Positions 10,299-20,115 of a stretch of DNA of 64,000 nucleotides are shown here, one piece after another. Positions within the stretch are counted from its first letter, which is position 1. Every line of letters starts with the position of its first letter. Under the pieces are notes generated by a model. It saw nothing but the letters and a program-made list of their open reading frames with translations, ran no database searches and was not told where the DNA came from. The stretch lies in assembly GCA_011389555.1 (NCBI GenBank), contig JAABUD010000122.1:29335-93334 (forward strand), read 5' to 3'. Source of the DNA: Desulfotignum sp. (GTDB taxonomy: Bacteria > Desulfobacterota > Desulfobacteria > Desulfobacterales > Desulfobacteraceae). Position numbers and translations under genes: made by a program.

Positions 10299-11423
10299 AT
10301 GAATTCAGATGCTGACAAATATCTGCCCTGGTTTATTCTAAGAGAGATTCCCGGTGTGGGAAATCAGTTATACCTTCGCCTGCTCCAGACCTTTGGCGGT
10401 CCGGAGCAGGCGCTTTCAGCCGACGGTGACTCCCTGGCCGAGATTCCGGGCATGTCACACAAAGCCCTTGGCGGGATCACACATGTCAAACCCTATATGG
10501 CGCTGGCTGAAAAAGAACTGCGCAGAACCCTGGATTATGGCATTTCCATTCTCACGATCCAGGACGACTCCTATCCATCACTGTTAAAAAATATTTCCGA
10601 TCCCCCGCCGTTATTGACATTCAAGGGGGTTTTTGATGAACATGCCGCCTGTATCGCAATGGTGGGATCCCGGGCCGGATCCAGCTACGGCATCTCCACA
10701 GCCAGACGTCTGGCATTCAAACTGGCGGAAAACGGATTCTGTATCGTCAGCGGTATGGCCAGGGGCATTGACACGGCCGCCCATGCAGGGGCCCTGGACA
10801 GCACCGGTAAAACCATTGCCGTGCTCGGATCCGGGCTGAATACCATTTATCCCCGTGAAAACAGGGCGTTGTTTCATAAAATTCAGGAACGCGGTGCCGT
10901 GTTCACGGAATTTACGCTTGACACGGATCCGTTTCCGTATAATTTTCCTGTCAGAAACCGGATCATTGCCGGACTGTCCTGTGGAACCATTGTGGTGGAA
11001 GCCGCCAGAAAAAGCGGTTCTCTGATTACCGCCAGGCTGGCGGCGGAATACAACCGCGAGGTGTTTGCCGTTCCCGGCAGCATTGCATCGCAAAAAAGTC
11101 AGGGAACCCATTTTTTATTGAAACAGGGAGCCAAGCTGGTTGAAAGTGAAGCCGATGTGGTAGAAGAATTGTCTCATCTGGTTCATGGTGAACCGGCACC
11201 GGGAACCAGCCGGCAGAATGCGCCTGAAACGCCGGACGGTCCCATGGCGCTGGGTCGTGACAAAAAAAACGTTTTACAGATTCTGGATGCCTATCCCCAG
11301 CATATCGACCAGATTATTGAGATCAGCCGGATGCCCAGTGATGCGGTATCTGCCATTTTACTGGAACTTGAATTGTCAGGAAAGATCAAACATCATCCCG
11401 GCAATTATTTTTCTTTATCATAA
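10299..11423 (+). CDS. dprA: DNA-processing protein DprA
   Basis: MVGSRAGSSYGISTARRLAFKLAENGFCIVSGMARGIDTAAHAGAL and RNRIIAGLSCGTIVVEAARKSGSLITARLAAEYNREVFAVPGS. Confidence 0.95.
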   Translation: MNSDADKYLPWFILREIPGVGNQLYLRLLQTFGGPEQALSADGDSLAEIPGMSHKALGGITHVKPYMALAEKELRRTLDYGISILTIQDDSYPSLLKNISDPPPLLTFKGVFDEHAACIAMVGSRAGSSYGISTARRLAFKLAENGFCIVSGMARGIDTAAHAGALDSTGKTIAVLGSGLNTIYPRENRALFHKIQERGAVFTEFTLDTDPFPYNFPVRNRIIAGLSCGTIVVEAARKSGSLITARLAAEYNREVFAVPGSIASQKSQGTHFLLKQGAKLVESEADVVEELSHLVHGEPAPGTSRQNAPETPDGPMALGRDKKNVLQILDAYPQHIDQIIEISRMPSDAVSAILLELELSGKIKHHPGNYFSLS

Positions 11424-11435
11424 CAAGGAGTTGTT

Positions 11436-13700
11436 TTGGCCAAACCGCTTATCATTGTCGAATCCCCGACCAAAATCAAAACGTTGAAAAAATATGTGGG
11501 AAAAGATTTCCAGGTGGCTGCCAGTTCCGGTCATATCCGGGACCTGCCCGTGAAAAAACTGGGAATCGATGTGGAAAACAATTTTACAGCCGAATATGTC
11601 AATATCAAGGACAAATCCAATGTCATCTCCCAGTTGAAAAAAATCGCCAAAGACTGTGATGATATCTACCTGGCGCCTGACCCGGACCGTGAAGGAGAGG
11701 CCATTGCATTTCATATCATGGATATTCTGAAAAAAAAGGACCGCCGGTTTCACCGGGTCCTCATCCATGAACTCACCCAGAAAGGCATTGAAGATGCCTT
11801 GAAAAAACCGCTGAACCCGGATGAAGACAAATACAATGCCCAGCAGGCCCGGAGAAAACTGGACCGGCTGGTGGGATACCAGGTCTCTCCGTTGCTGTGG
11901 CAGAAAATCCAGCGGGGGTTGAGTGCCGGACGGGTCCAGTCCGTGGCCGTGAAAATCATCTGTGACCGGGAACGGGAGATCCGCGGTTTTGTTCCGGAAG
12001 AATACTGGACCCTGACCGCAGACTTGATGGCCCAGGCGCCGCCCGGTTTCAACGCGGCCCTGGTGAAGATCCGCCGGAAAAAAGCCAGGATCCAGAATGA
12101 GGCCCAGGCACAAAAAATTGTCTCCGACCTCCAGACGGCCCAATTTCAGGTGGATGAAATCAAGAACAAAACCCTCAAACGCAATCCATCTCCACCGTTC
12201 ATCACCAGCAAGCTGCAACAGGATGCCATCAATCGGCTGCGGTTCTCCGCCAAAAAAACCATGGTGGTGGCCCAGCAGCTGTATGAAGGTATCGACATCG
12301 GTACCGGAGGACCGGAGGGGTTGATCACCTATATGCGAACCGATTCCACGCGGATCGCACCGGAAGCGGCCCAGGAGGCATTGACTCTGGTTTCCCAGAC
12401 CTATGGCCGGGAATATGCCATGACCCACCCCCGGCAGTTCAAGAATAAAAACAAGGCCCAGGATGCCCATGAAGCCATTCGCCCCACATCGGTGTTCAAT
12501 GTCCCTGATAAAATCAAGCCCCATTTGACCGATGATCAATACGCCCTGTATGACCTGATCTGGAAACGGTTCGTGGCCTCCCAGATGGCCCGGGCAGTGA
12601 TCGACCAGAAAGCCATTCTCATCAAAGCAGGAGATTACCTGTTTTCCGTGAGCGGCTCCACGGTGAAATTCAGTGGTTTCATGGCATTGTATGATACACT
12701 GGAAACCAAATCAGAGAACGATATCCAGACCCTTCCCCAGGTCAAGGAAAAAGAGTGGCTGACATGTGAAAAAATAAATCCCAGACAGCATTTCACCAAA
12801 CCACCCCCCCGGTTTTCCGAAGCGTCGCTGGTCAAGGAACTCGAGAAAAACGGCATCGGCCGGCCCAGCACGTATGCTTCCATTATCAGCGTGATCCAGG
12901 ACAAGGGGTATGTGGAACTGGTGAAGCGCTATTTTTGTCCCAGCGAACTCGGATTTATTGTCAACGACCTTCTGGTGGCATCGTTTCCCGAGCTGCTGGA
13001 TATCTCATTCACGGCCCAGATGGAGACCAATCTGGACAATGTGGAGAGCGGAACACTGGATGAAGTGGAGCTGCTCTCCCGGTTTTACAATGATTTCAGC
13101 CAGACCCTGGAAACGGCCAAACAGCAGATGGTCAGCGTCAAGGGCGTGGGTATCAAGACCGAGCTGTCCTGTCCCTCGTGCGGACAGCCGCTGCATATCA
13201 AAATCGGAAAAAACGGCCATTTTCTGGCATGCTCCGCTTATCCGGACTGCACCTACACCCGCAACTACACCCGGGATGAAAACGGCCAGATCTCCATTGT
13301 CGAAAAACAGGTGGACGATACCCCGGTCAAGGACTGCCCGGAATGCGGAAAACCCATGGTACAGAAAGACGGCCGGTTCGGGCTGTTTCTGGCCTGTACC
13401 GGATATCCGGAATGCACCCACACGGAATCGGTGATGTCGGAAAACAACAACAGGGATATCGGCATGGACTGCCCGGAACCCGGATGTTCAGGCCGGATCG
13501 TTGAAAAAAAATCCAAACGCGGTAAAGTTTTTTACGGGTGTTCCCGGTACCCGGACTGTACGTTTGCCAGCTGGGACAAACCCGTGGCCTCACCCTGCCC
13601 CGAATGCAAGGCCCTGTTTCTGGTTGAAAAAGAAACCAAGCGGGACGGCCGGTTTCTCAAGTGCAACACTTCCGGATGCGGATATAAGCAAAAGAGGTAG
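11436..13700 (+). CDS. topA: DNA topoisomerase I
   Basis: Toprim (PLIIVESPTKIKTLKKYVG; LAPDPDREGEAIAFH), active-site EGLITYMRTDSTRI, and C-terminal Cys4 zinc ribbons. TTG start. Confidence 0.96.
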   Translation: MAKPLIIVESPTKIKTLKKYVGKDFQVAASSGHIRDLPVKKLGIDVENNFTAEYVNIKDKSNVISQLKKIAKDCDDIYLAPDPDREGEAIAFHIMDILKKKDRRFHRVLIHELTQKGIEDALKKPLNPDEDKYNAQQARRKLDRLVGYQVSPLLWQKIQRGLSAGRVQSVAVKIICDREREIRGFVPEEYWTLTADLMAQAPPGFNAALVKIRRKKARIQNEAQAQKIVSDLQTAQFQVDEIKNKTLKRNPSPPFITSKLQQDAINRLRFSAKKTMVVAQQLYEGIDIGTGGPEGLITYMRTDSTRIAPEAAQEALTLVSQTYGREYAMTHPRQFKNKNKAQDAHEAIRPTSVFNVPDKIKPHLTDDQYALYDLIWKRFVASQMARAVIDQKAILIKAGDYLFSVSGSTVKFSGFMALYDTLETKSENDIQTLPQVKEKEWLTCEKINPRQHFTKPPPRFSEASLVKELEKNGIGRPSTYASIISVIQDKGYVELVKRYFCPSELGFIVNDLLVASFPELLDISFTAQMETNLDNVESGTLDEVELLSRFYNDFSQTLETAKQQMVSVKGVGIKTELSCPSCGQPLHIKIGKNGHFLACSAYPDCTYTRNYTRDENGQISIVEKQVDDTPVKDCPECGKPMVQKDGRFGLFLACTGYPECTHTESVMSENNNRDIGMDCPEPGCSGRIVEKKSKRGKVFYGCSRYPDCTFASWDKPVASPCPECKALFLVEKETKRDGRFLKCNTSGCGYKQKR

Positions 13701-13712
13701 CCCGGCTTCAGA

Positions 13713-14276
13713 TCATGCATTGACCCGTTCCACATAGGTCTTGGTACGGGTATCGATTTTAATCATCTGCCCTTCATTCACAAACGGCGGAACCTGCACC
13801 TCGAACCCGGTCTCCAGGGTAGCGGGTTTGGTGCTGCCGGTGGCGGTGTCTCCCTTGGCCCAGGGTTCGGTTTTGGTGACCATCAGGTTGATGAAGTTGG
13901 GAAGGGTCACGCCAATGGGGTTCTGGTTGTGCAGCAACACGGTACACACCGTGTTTTCTTTCAACAGATCGATGATTTCCTCGAGCTGGTCCCGGGTCAG
14001 AAAAATCTGTTCATAGTTGCCGGTGTTCATGAAACAATAGGAAGATTTGTCCGCATACAGATACTCCATTTCCTGTTCCTCCAGGTCCGCTTTTTCAAAC
14101 TTGTCACCCGACCGAAAGGTTCTTTCGAACTGGGAACCGGTAATCATGTTCTTGAGCTTGCATTTATACAGGGACTGGCCTTTTCCGGGTTTTTTGAACT
14201 CAAAGTCGACAATGACATAAGGATCTCCATCGATTTCGAATTTCAATCCCTTTCTCAAATCAGATGCTAAATACAT
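13713..14276 (-). CDS. efp: Elongation factor P
   Basis: Start placed at MYLASDLRKGLKFEIDGDPYVIVDFEFKKPGKGQ (ATG at 14276), not at the longer ORF start 14399; C-terminus KIDTRTKTYVERVNA. Confidence 0.94.
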   Translation of the reverse strand: MYLASDLRKGLKFEIDGDPYVIVDFEFKKPGKGQSLYKCKLKNMITGSQFERTFRSGDKFEKADLEEQEMEYLYADKSSYCFMNTGNYEQIFLTRDQLEEIIDLLKENTVCTVLLHNQNPIGVTLPNFINLMVTKTEPWAKGDTATGSTKPATLETGFEVQVPPFVNEGQMIKIDTRTKTYVERVNA

Positions 14277-14434
14277 GCAGGTTTTCTCCTGTCTGGTTAC
14301 TGATTGGTTGTAAATATTGTAATCTTGAATGGGCCAATAAAACATAATAACGATCCATTGGCAAGAACCAGATAAAAACACCTTGCATTTTAAGGCCATT
14401 TATAGGAAAAATTATGATTTAGAAAATTTTATTC

Positions 14435-15982
14435 ATGAGGAAAAACAAAACCATGATTGTTGTCATTGATTTCGGTTCCCAGTTCAATCAACTGATTGCC
14501 AGACGGGTCAGGGAGCATAATGTCTACTGCCAGGTGGAGCCGGCGGATATCCCCATTGACCGGATCAAGGCCCTGAATCCCAAAGGCATCATCCTTTCGG
14601 GCGGGCCGTCCAGTATTTATGAACAAGACAGCCCCGCCGTCGACAAAGCCCTGTTTGAACTGGGCCTTCCGGTATTGGGGATCTGCTACGGGATGCATTC
14701 CATGATCCATACATTGGGCGGAGAGATCCGGCGAACCCAAAAAAGAGAATACGGATTTGCCCGATTGCAGATCCAAGCGGACTCGCCCTTGTTCAAGGAC
14801 ATGCCGTCGGAATTTCAGTGCTGGATGAGCCACGGGGACTCCGCCGGGGCCCTGCCGGATGGATTTGACGTGACCGCTGCCACGGAAAACACCCCGATTG
14901 CGGCAGTGGCGCATCCTGAAAAACAGTTGTACGGGCTTCAGTTTCATCCGGAAGTGGAGCATTCCATCAACGGATCATTGATGATCAGACACTTTTTGTT
15001 TGATGTATGCAAATGTGAAAAAAACTGGACCATGGCCTCTTTTTCAGAAGGGGCCATTGAACAGATCAAAGATGCGGTCAAAGACAAAAAAGTGATCATG
15101 GGGCTTTCGGGCGGTGTGGATTCATCCGTGGCCGCGACCCTGATCCACAAAGCCATCGGTAAAAATTTGCACTGCATTTTTGTGGACAACGGCCTGTTGC
15201 GGCACAATGAAAAACCCCAGCTGGAAAAACGGCTGGGCAGCAACCTGGACATGAATATCCGGTTTGTGGATGCGTCTCAAACGTTTCTGAATGCCCTCAA
15301 AGGGGTCACGGATCCGGAAGCCAAACGAAAAATCATCGGCAATGAATTTATCAAGGTATTTGAAGCCGAAGCCCGCAAAATCCCGGGAGCCGCGTTTCTG
15401 GGACAAGGCACCCTGTATCCGGATATCATTGAATCCAAGTCCGCTTTCGGGGGTCCGACGTCCATCATCAAATCCCATCACAATGTAGGGGGACTGCCGG
15501 AAAAAATGCAACTCAAGCTTATCGAGCCGTTGCAGCTGCTGTTCAAGGACGAGGTCAGAAAACTGGGCCTGGCTCTGGGCATTCATGAAGAACTGGTCTG
15601 GCGCCAGCCCTTTCCCGGTCCCGGTCTGGCCATCCGTATCATGGGAGAAATCACGTCAAAACGACTGGATATATTGAGACAGACCGATGTGATTCTGCTG
15701 GAAGAAATCCGGAACGCCGGTCTTTACCGCAAATTATGGCAGTCGTTTGCCGTGCTGTTGCCCATCAAAAGCGTCGGGGTCATGGGAGACAAACGAACGT
15801 TTGCCTATTGCGTGGCGATCCGTGCGGTGACCAGCAGCGATGCCATGACCGCGGACTGGGCTAGACTGCCCCATGATCTTTTGGGGAAAATTTCCAATCG
15901 GATGATCAATGAGGTGGAAGACATCAATCGCGTGGTATACGATATCACCTCCAAACCGCCGGGCACCATTGAATGGGAATAG
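14435..15982 (+). CDS. guaA: GMP synthase (glutamine-hydrolysing)
   Basis: Class I GATase ([15 protein letters not shown]) and PP-loop [20 protein letters not shown]-terminus [13 protein letters not shown]. Start could be 14453. Confidence 0.97.
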   Translation: MRKNKTMIVVIDFGSQFNQLIARRVREHNVYCQVEPADIPIDRIKALNPKGIILSGGPSSIYEQDSPAVDKALFELGLPVLGICYGMHSMIHTLGGEIRRTQKREYGFARLQIQADSPLFKDMPSEFQCWMSHGDSAGALPDGFDVTAATENTPIAAVAHPEKQLYGLQFHPEVEHSINGSLMIRHFLFDVCKCEKNWTMASFSEGAIEQIKDAVKDKKVIMGLSGGVDSSVAATLIHKAIGKNLHCIFVDNGLLRHNEKPQLEKRLGSNLDMNIRFVDASQTFLNALKGVTDPEAKRKIIGNEFIKVFEAEARKIPGAAFLGQGTLYPDIIESKSAFGGPTSIIKSHHNVGGLPEKMQLKLIEPLQLLFKDEVRKLGLALGIHEELVWRQPFPGPGLAIRIMGEITSKRLDILRQTDVILLEEIRNAGLYRKLWQSFAVLLPIKSVGVMGDKRTFAYCVAIRAVTSSDAMTADWARLPHDLLGKISNRMINEVEDINRVVYDITSKPPGTIEWE

Positions 15983-16030
15983 ACACCCCCATGTTTCAGG
16001 AACCCGGAAATTCGAAGAGGTACGGACCTT

Positions 16031-16930
16031 ATGAGCCTGAAAGACTATAGAACCGATGCATCGGACCTTCCCCGGGAGGATCCGGACACCTTGCCCCCGT
16101 CCTCTTCTTTGCATCTGAAAGACCGAAATTCGTTGAAAATTGACAAATTATCCACCCGGGTGACCATTATTACCATCATTCTGCCAATCCTCATTGGTGT
16201 GGTTTTGTTTTTCATCTACCTGGATATGAAAGATCAGGTAATGGATGTGGATACCGCCAAAGATACCCGGGTCAACTATCTGTCCCGTCAGCTGGAAGAA
16301 AAAATGAACGCCCTGGATATGCGCATTGCCAAGAACCGGTTTGATCTGGATGAAAAACTGCCGGTGCTGGAACAAAAAACCGGTTCTCTGGCGGAGCAGC
16401 TGGAACAGCTGGCAGCATCCAAGGCAGATGTCACCACCCTGGACACCGGTCTCTCACAACTGGAAGACCAGCTGGCCCGGCAGGATCGCCGGATCCAGAA
16501 CAATGCCGACCAGGATCAGGCCAATCTGGCGGAACTGGAACGGATCAATTCATCGTTGCGTTCTGCCATGGATGAAAACCAGGCTCAATTTAAAAAAGAG
16601 GTCCGGACCCTGAAACAAGAGATGACATCCTTTCAGGCCTTGAAAGAGGAAGTGGCATCCCTTCAGACCCAGAGGCAGGAGCTGATCTCTGTTCAGGAAC
16701 AATTGGACGAAAAAAGTCTTGATCTGGAACGGCTTAAAAAACAGGTAAGCCTTTTGGAAAAACAGCACAAGGAACTGGAAAATCAGTTCATGACCCGAAA
16801 AGAGGTCGACCGGCGATTGACCGAACTTCAGAACGATGTCAACCAAACGCTGAAAAATCTGGAAAATCAGGTCACATCACCGTCGCTTCCAATTCCGGAC
16901 TCCATCTCGGAAGAAACCCTGACACAATGA
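16031..16930 (+). CDS. Uncharacterised single-pass membrane protein with long coiled-coil
   Basis: TM segment VTIITIILPILIGVVLFFIYL followed by heptad-rich sequence. Confidence 0.7.
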   Translation: MSLKDYRTDASDLPREDPDTLPPSSSLHLKDRNSLKIDKLSTRVTIITIILPILIGVVLFFIYLDMKDQVMDVDTAKDTRVNYLSRQLEEKMNALDMRIAKNRFDLDEKLPVLEQKTGSLAEQLEQLAASKADVTTLDTGLSQLEDQLARQDRRIQNNADQDQANLAELERINSSLRSAMDENQAQFKKEVRTLKQEMTSFQALKEEVASLQTQRQELISVQEQLDEKSLDLERLKKQVSLLEKQHKELENQFMTRKEVDRRLTELQNDVNQTLKNLENQVTSPSLPIPDSISEETLTQ

Positions 16931-16947
16931 ACTTTTTTTGAATCGCA

Positions 16948-16976
16948 TTGAATTATTTGAACAATTGGGGTATACT
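16948..16976 (+). promoter_or_regulatory. Putative sigma70-like promoter for the small ORF at 17027
   Basis: -35 TTGAAT (16948-16953), 17-nt spacer, -10 TATACT (16971-16976). Confidence 0.5.
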
Positions 16977-17026
16977 CAGATCATATTTCCCGGATCACCT
17001 AACTGATACAAGGACAACTGGCTGTT

Positions 17027-17203
17027 ATGTCCAAACAACACCCCGAGTGCCCTCTATACAACCACTCCACCTGCAGAGAACTGCACAATCCCAAGCTTTG
17101 CGCCATCATTCGCGAAGATCGAACCTGTCTTAAAAAAAAGCAGAAACCCAAAAAAAAAGACCGGTCTTTTTCTTCGGATCCAGCGGATACGGCCGCTATC
17201 TGA
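17027..17203 (+). CDS. Small Cys-rich basic protein (58 aa), uncharacterised
   Basis: Translated by hand: MSKQHPECPLYNHSTCRELHNPKLCAIIREDRTCLKKKQKPKKKDRSFSSDPADTAAI*. Below the 60-aa cutoff of the ORF track; promoter-like sequence upstream. Confidence 0.6.
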   Translation: MSKQHPECPLYNHSTCRELHNPKLCAIIREDRTCLKKKQKPKKKDRSFSSDPADTAAI

Positions 17204-18302
17204 CTTTCAACCGGTCCCCCGGATGGATCACTTTTTTGTAGGATATTTTGTTCAGTCGCAGCAGTTCCGCTAAAGTCATTCGATAGGATCGGGCGATACC
17301 TGTCAGACTTTCCCCGGGTTTGACCACGTGAATCCGGACCGGTGACGTTTTCTGCCAGTCTGCGTATAGCCGGGAAAACCGGGCATGAAACCCCGCTTCA
17401 CTGTCAGCCGGCACCTGGATGCGGATCGGACCGGGTGACAGGTAATATCCCCGGATATCCGGATTCAGCTCTTTAAAGGTTTTGAACGAGATGTCCGCCG
17501 CTCTGGCAATGATCAGTACGGGCACTTGTGTTTCCAGTGTGAGATCCAGGGCAGCCAGGTTCAGCTGAGGGTACCGGTCTTCGGGATTCAGATGAAACCC
17601 GTATTTTTCCGGATGCTCAAGGATCAGTTTGGCGGCAATGATTTTAAACAGATACTGCTGGGTTTCAAGCGGCAGGTACAGGTCAAAATAGTTGTGGGTC
17701 TGCTGGGCATCGATTTCCACTGCCAGGCCATGTTCGCCCATATTATAGGCGGCCAGGGCCAGAAAAATGGACCCGAATTCAGCTGTCAGTTTTTTCAGAT
17801 ACAGACAGGCCGCCCGGGTTGATTTCCAAATATTTCGCCGTTCATCCATTTGATTGTCGATTTGCAGGCCATACTTGAGGCCGGTGGATTTGAGAAACTG
17901 CCAGTATCCCACGGCATGGGCAAACGATCGGGCATGGGGTCTGAGCGCACTTTCAATGACCGGCACATATTTCAGGTCGTCCGGCATCTGTTCTTCGGCC
18001 AGAATCTTCTGGATAGGAGGAAACAGCCGGGCCGCCCGCTTCATCCACAAAATCACCTGGGGACGGTTCCATAAAATCAAGAGCATTTCTTTTTCCATGG
18101 CTGCTTTCACCATGGGATCTTCCAGAGGAACCGGTATGCCGCAAAATGCAAGCGGGTCCGGAAACCGGATGCTCTGGATCAAAGAAGGGACCGGTTCCAT
18201 ATCAATATCCATACCCGGAGCCTCACGGGAGAACGACTCCGGGATGACGATTCCCGTTCCCAGAAAAACCCAGATCAGACAGACGGCTGAAAAATATCGC
18301 AT
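17196..18302 (-). CDS. Lytic transglycosylase with C-terminal LysM domain (MltD-like)
   Basis: SLT motif (VIESALRPHARSFAHAVGYWQFLKSTGLKYGL ... ALAAYNMGEHG) and LysM (IHVVKPGESLTGIARSYRMTLAELLRLNKI). Start likely at MRYFSAVCLIW. Confidence 0.88.
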   Translation of the reverse strand: MRYFSAVCLIWVFLGTGIVIPESFSREAPGMDIDMEPVPSLIQSIRFPDPLAFCGIPVPLEDPMVKAAMEKEMLLILWNRPQVILWMKRAARLFPPIQKILAEEQMPDDLKYVPVIESALRPHARSFAHAVGYWQFLKSTGLKYGLQIDNQMDERRNIWKSTRAACLYLKKLTAEFGSIFLALAAYNMGEHGLAVEIDAQQTHNYFDLYLPLETQQYLFKIIAAKLILEHPEKYGFHLNPEDRYPQLNLAALDLTLETQVPVLIIARAADISFKTFKELNPDIRGYYLSPGPIRIQVPADSEAGFHARFSRLYADWQKTSPVRIHVVKPGESLTGIARSYRMTLAELLRLNKISYKKVIHPGDRLKVR

Positions 18303-18466
18303 GTTCACCTCACAGATAAATGATGTTGACTGCTGGATCATCATGTCAAAACGGACCTGAAAAGTCAATTCACACCCGGTGGGGTCCGGCGTGGAAGTTG
18401 CCTTTTTGAATCATTTCTGATATGCCTTACTCTGCAAAAAACGATATGACGGTATAAGGAACCACC

Positions 18467-19231
18467 ATGCATTCCTTTGTAAAAGAGTTGATTGTCAAGG
18501 CGGGCGATATCTGTCTGGCGGAACAGGGGAAACTCACGTTGCAGTCCCTTGAGTTCAAAAACCGAAAAGATTTGGTCACCGCCACAGACAAGCAGGTGGA
18601 AGCGTTTGTGATTCAACGGATTCAATCCCGGTTTCCGGATCATGGGATTTGGGGCGAAGAAACCGGCCAGACGTTGACCGAAAGCGATTATTGCTGGATC
18701 ATCGATCCCATCGACGGCACCACCTCATTTTTTCATGGACAGCCCTATTACGCCATCAGTATTGCCCTGAAAAAAAAGAATGACATTGTTCTGGGAGCTG
18801 TGTATGCTCCGGCGTTGGGACAGTTGTTTCATGCCCGCAGAAACCGGGGAGCCTGGTTGAACGATCATCGTATCCAGGTTTCTGCCACAACCACGTTGAC
18901 CGATGCGGTCATGGCCACCGGGTTTGCATGTCTTCGCGCAGGCCAACCAAACAACAACCTGGTACATTTCAACCGGATTGTGCCGCAGTTGCGGGATATC
19001 CGCCGGTGCGGCTCTGCTGCCATCGACCTGTGCTATGTGGCGGCCGGTAAAGTGGACGGGTTCTGGGAAATGAATTTGAATATCTATGATGTGGCCGCAG
19101 GAATCCTCATGGTAACCGAAGCACAAGGCGTGGTCACTGATTTCACGGGAGGCCCGGATTTTCCAAAAAATGGTATTGTGGCGGCCAATCCGGTATTGGC
19201 GGACATTTTGAGATCTCAATTGACGTCATGA
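18467..19231 (+). CDS. suhB: Inositol monophosphatase family protein
   Basis: GIWGEETGQT, WIIDPIDGTTSFFHGQPYYAISIAL, and NLNIYDVAAGILMVTEAQGVVTDF. Confidence 0.9.
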   Translation: MHSFVKELIVKAGDICLAEQGKLTLQSLEFKNRKDLVTATDKQVEAFVIQRIQSRFPDHGIWGEETGQTLTESDYCWIIDPIDGTTSFFHGQPYYAISIALKKKNDIVLGAVYAPALGQLFHARRNRGAWLNDHRIQVSATTTLTDAVMATGFACLRAGQPNNNLVHFNRIVPQLRDIRRCGSAAIDLCYVAAGKVDGFWEMNLNIYDVAAGILMVTEAQGVVTDFTGGPDFPKNGIVAANPVLADILRSQLTS

Positions 19232-19260
19232 CCTTTGATGTGACAGAGGAATAATTTTTT

Positions 19261-20115
19261 ATGACCATTCAGTGGTTCCCCGGCCATATGCGGGAAACAA
19301 AAAAATGGTTGCTGCAGTCGGCAGCCAAAGCAGACGTTATCATGGAGATGCTGGATGCCCGGATTCCGCTGGCCAGTGAGAATCCCTGGATGGAAAAATT
19401 CTGCCGCCATACCCGGCGGGTGAAAATTCTCAATAAAATGGATCTGGCCGATCCCCGGGTGACGGAACAATGGCTGACGTTTTTTGAAAAACAGCGCAAT
19501 GTCCGGGCCATTGCCATCGATGCCACGGACCGGTTTCGGGCGGCCAAAGCCCTGGAATACGCCATCGAGCGAGTGCCACACAATCGGGCCAGAAAGCGGA
19601 AAGTCATGGTGGCCGGCATTCCCAACACAGGAAAATCCACACTTTTGAACACCCTGGCCGGAAAAAAAATCGCCAAAACCGGCAACACGCCGGCCATCAC
19701 CCGACATCAGCAGCGGACCGGTTTGCGAAACAATATCGACATGTATGATACCCCCGGGATTCTCTGGCCGGTGATTGAACCGCCGCAACGGGCCTATGCC
19801 TTAGCCGTCACGGGCGCTATTTCAGATACTGCACTGGATTTTCAGGATATTGCCTGGTTTGCCGCCAGACTGCTTTTACACCGATATCCGGAACAGCTGA
19901 GGGCCCGGTACCCGTTTCTGGATCCTTTGCCTGGTGATGAAGCCGGGTTGCTGGAACAAATCGGGGCTGCCAGGGGGTGCCTGAAGGCAAAAGGACAAAT
20001 CGATTTTCACAAGGCCGCCACCGTCCTGATTCAGGATTTCCGGTCCGGCAAAATTGGAAGAATAAGCGTAGAAACCCCGTTTGACATATCAGATGATGAG
20101 GAAACAAAACAGTGA
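19261..20115 (+). CDS. rbgA: Ribosome biogenesis GTPase YlqF/RbgA (circularly permuted GTPase)
   Basis: N-terminal WFPGHMRETKKWL, NKMDLADP (G4) before GIPNTGKSTLLNTLAGKK (G1), then DTPGILWP (G3). Confidence 0.92.
   Translation: MTIQWFPGHMRETKKWLLQSAAKADVIMEMLDARIPLASENPWMEKFCRHTRRVKILNKMDLADPRVTEQWLTFFEKQRNVRAIAIDATDRFRAAKALEYAIERVPHNRARKRKVMVAGIPNTGKSTLLNTLAGKKIAKTGNTPAITRHQQRTGLRNNIDMYDTPGILWPVIEPPQRAYALAVTGAISDTALDFQDIAWFAARLLLHRYPEQLRARYPFLDPLPGDEAGLLEQIGAARGCLKAKGQIDFHKAATVLIQDFRSGKIGRISVETPFDISDDEETKQ

Noticed and set aside
14277-14399. N-terminal extension of EF-P
   Set aside because: EF-P begins at MYLASDLRKG; the extension lies in the efp/guaA intergenic region and has no family similarity.
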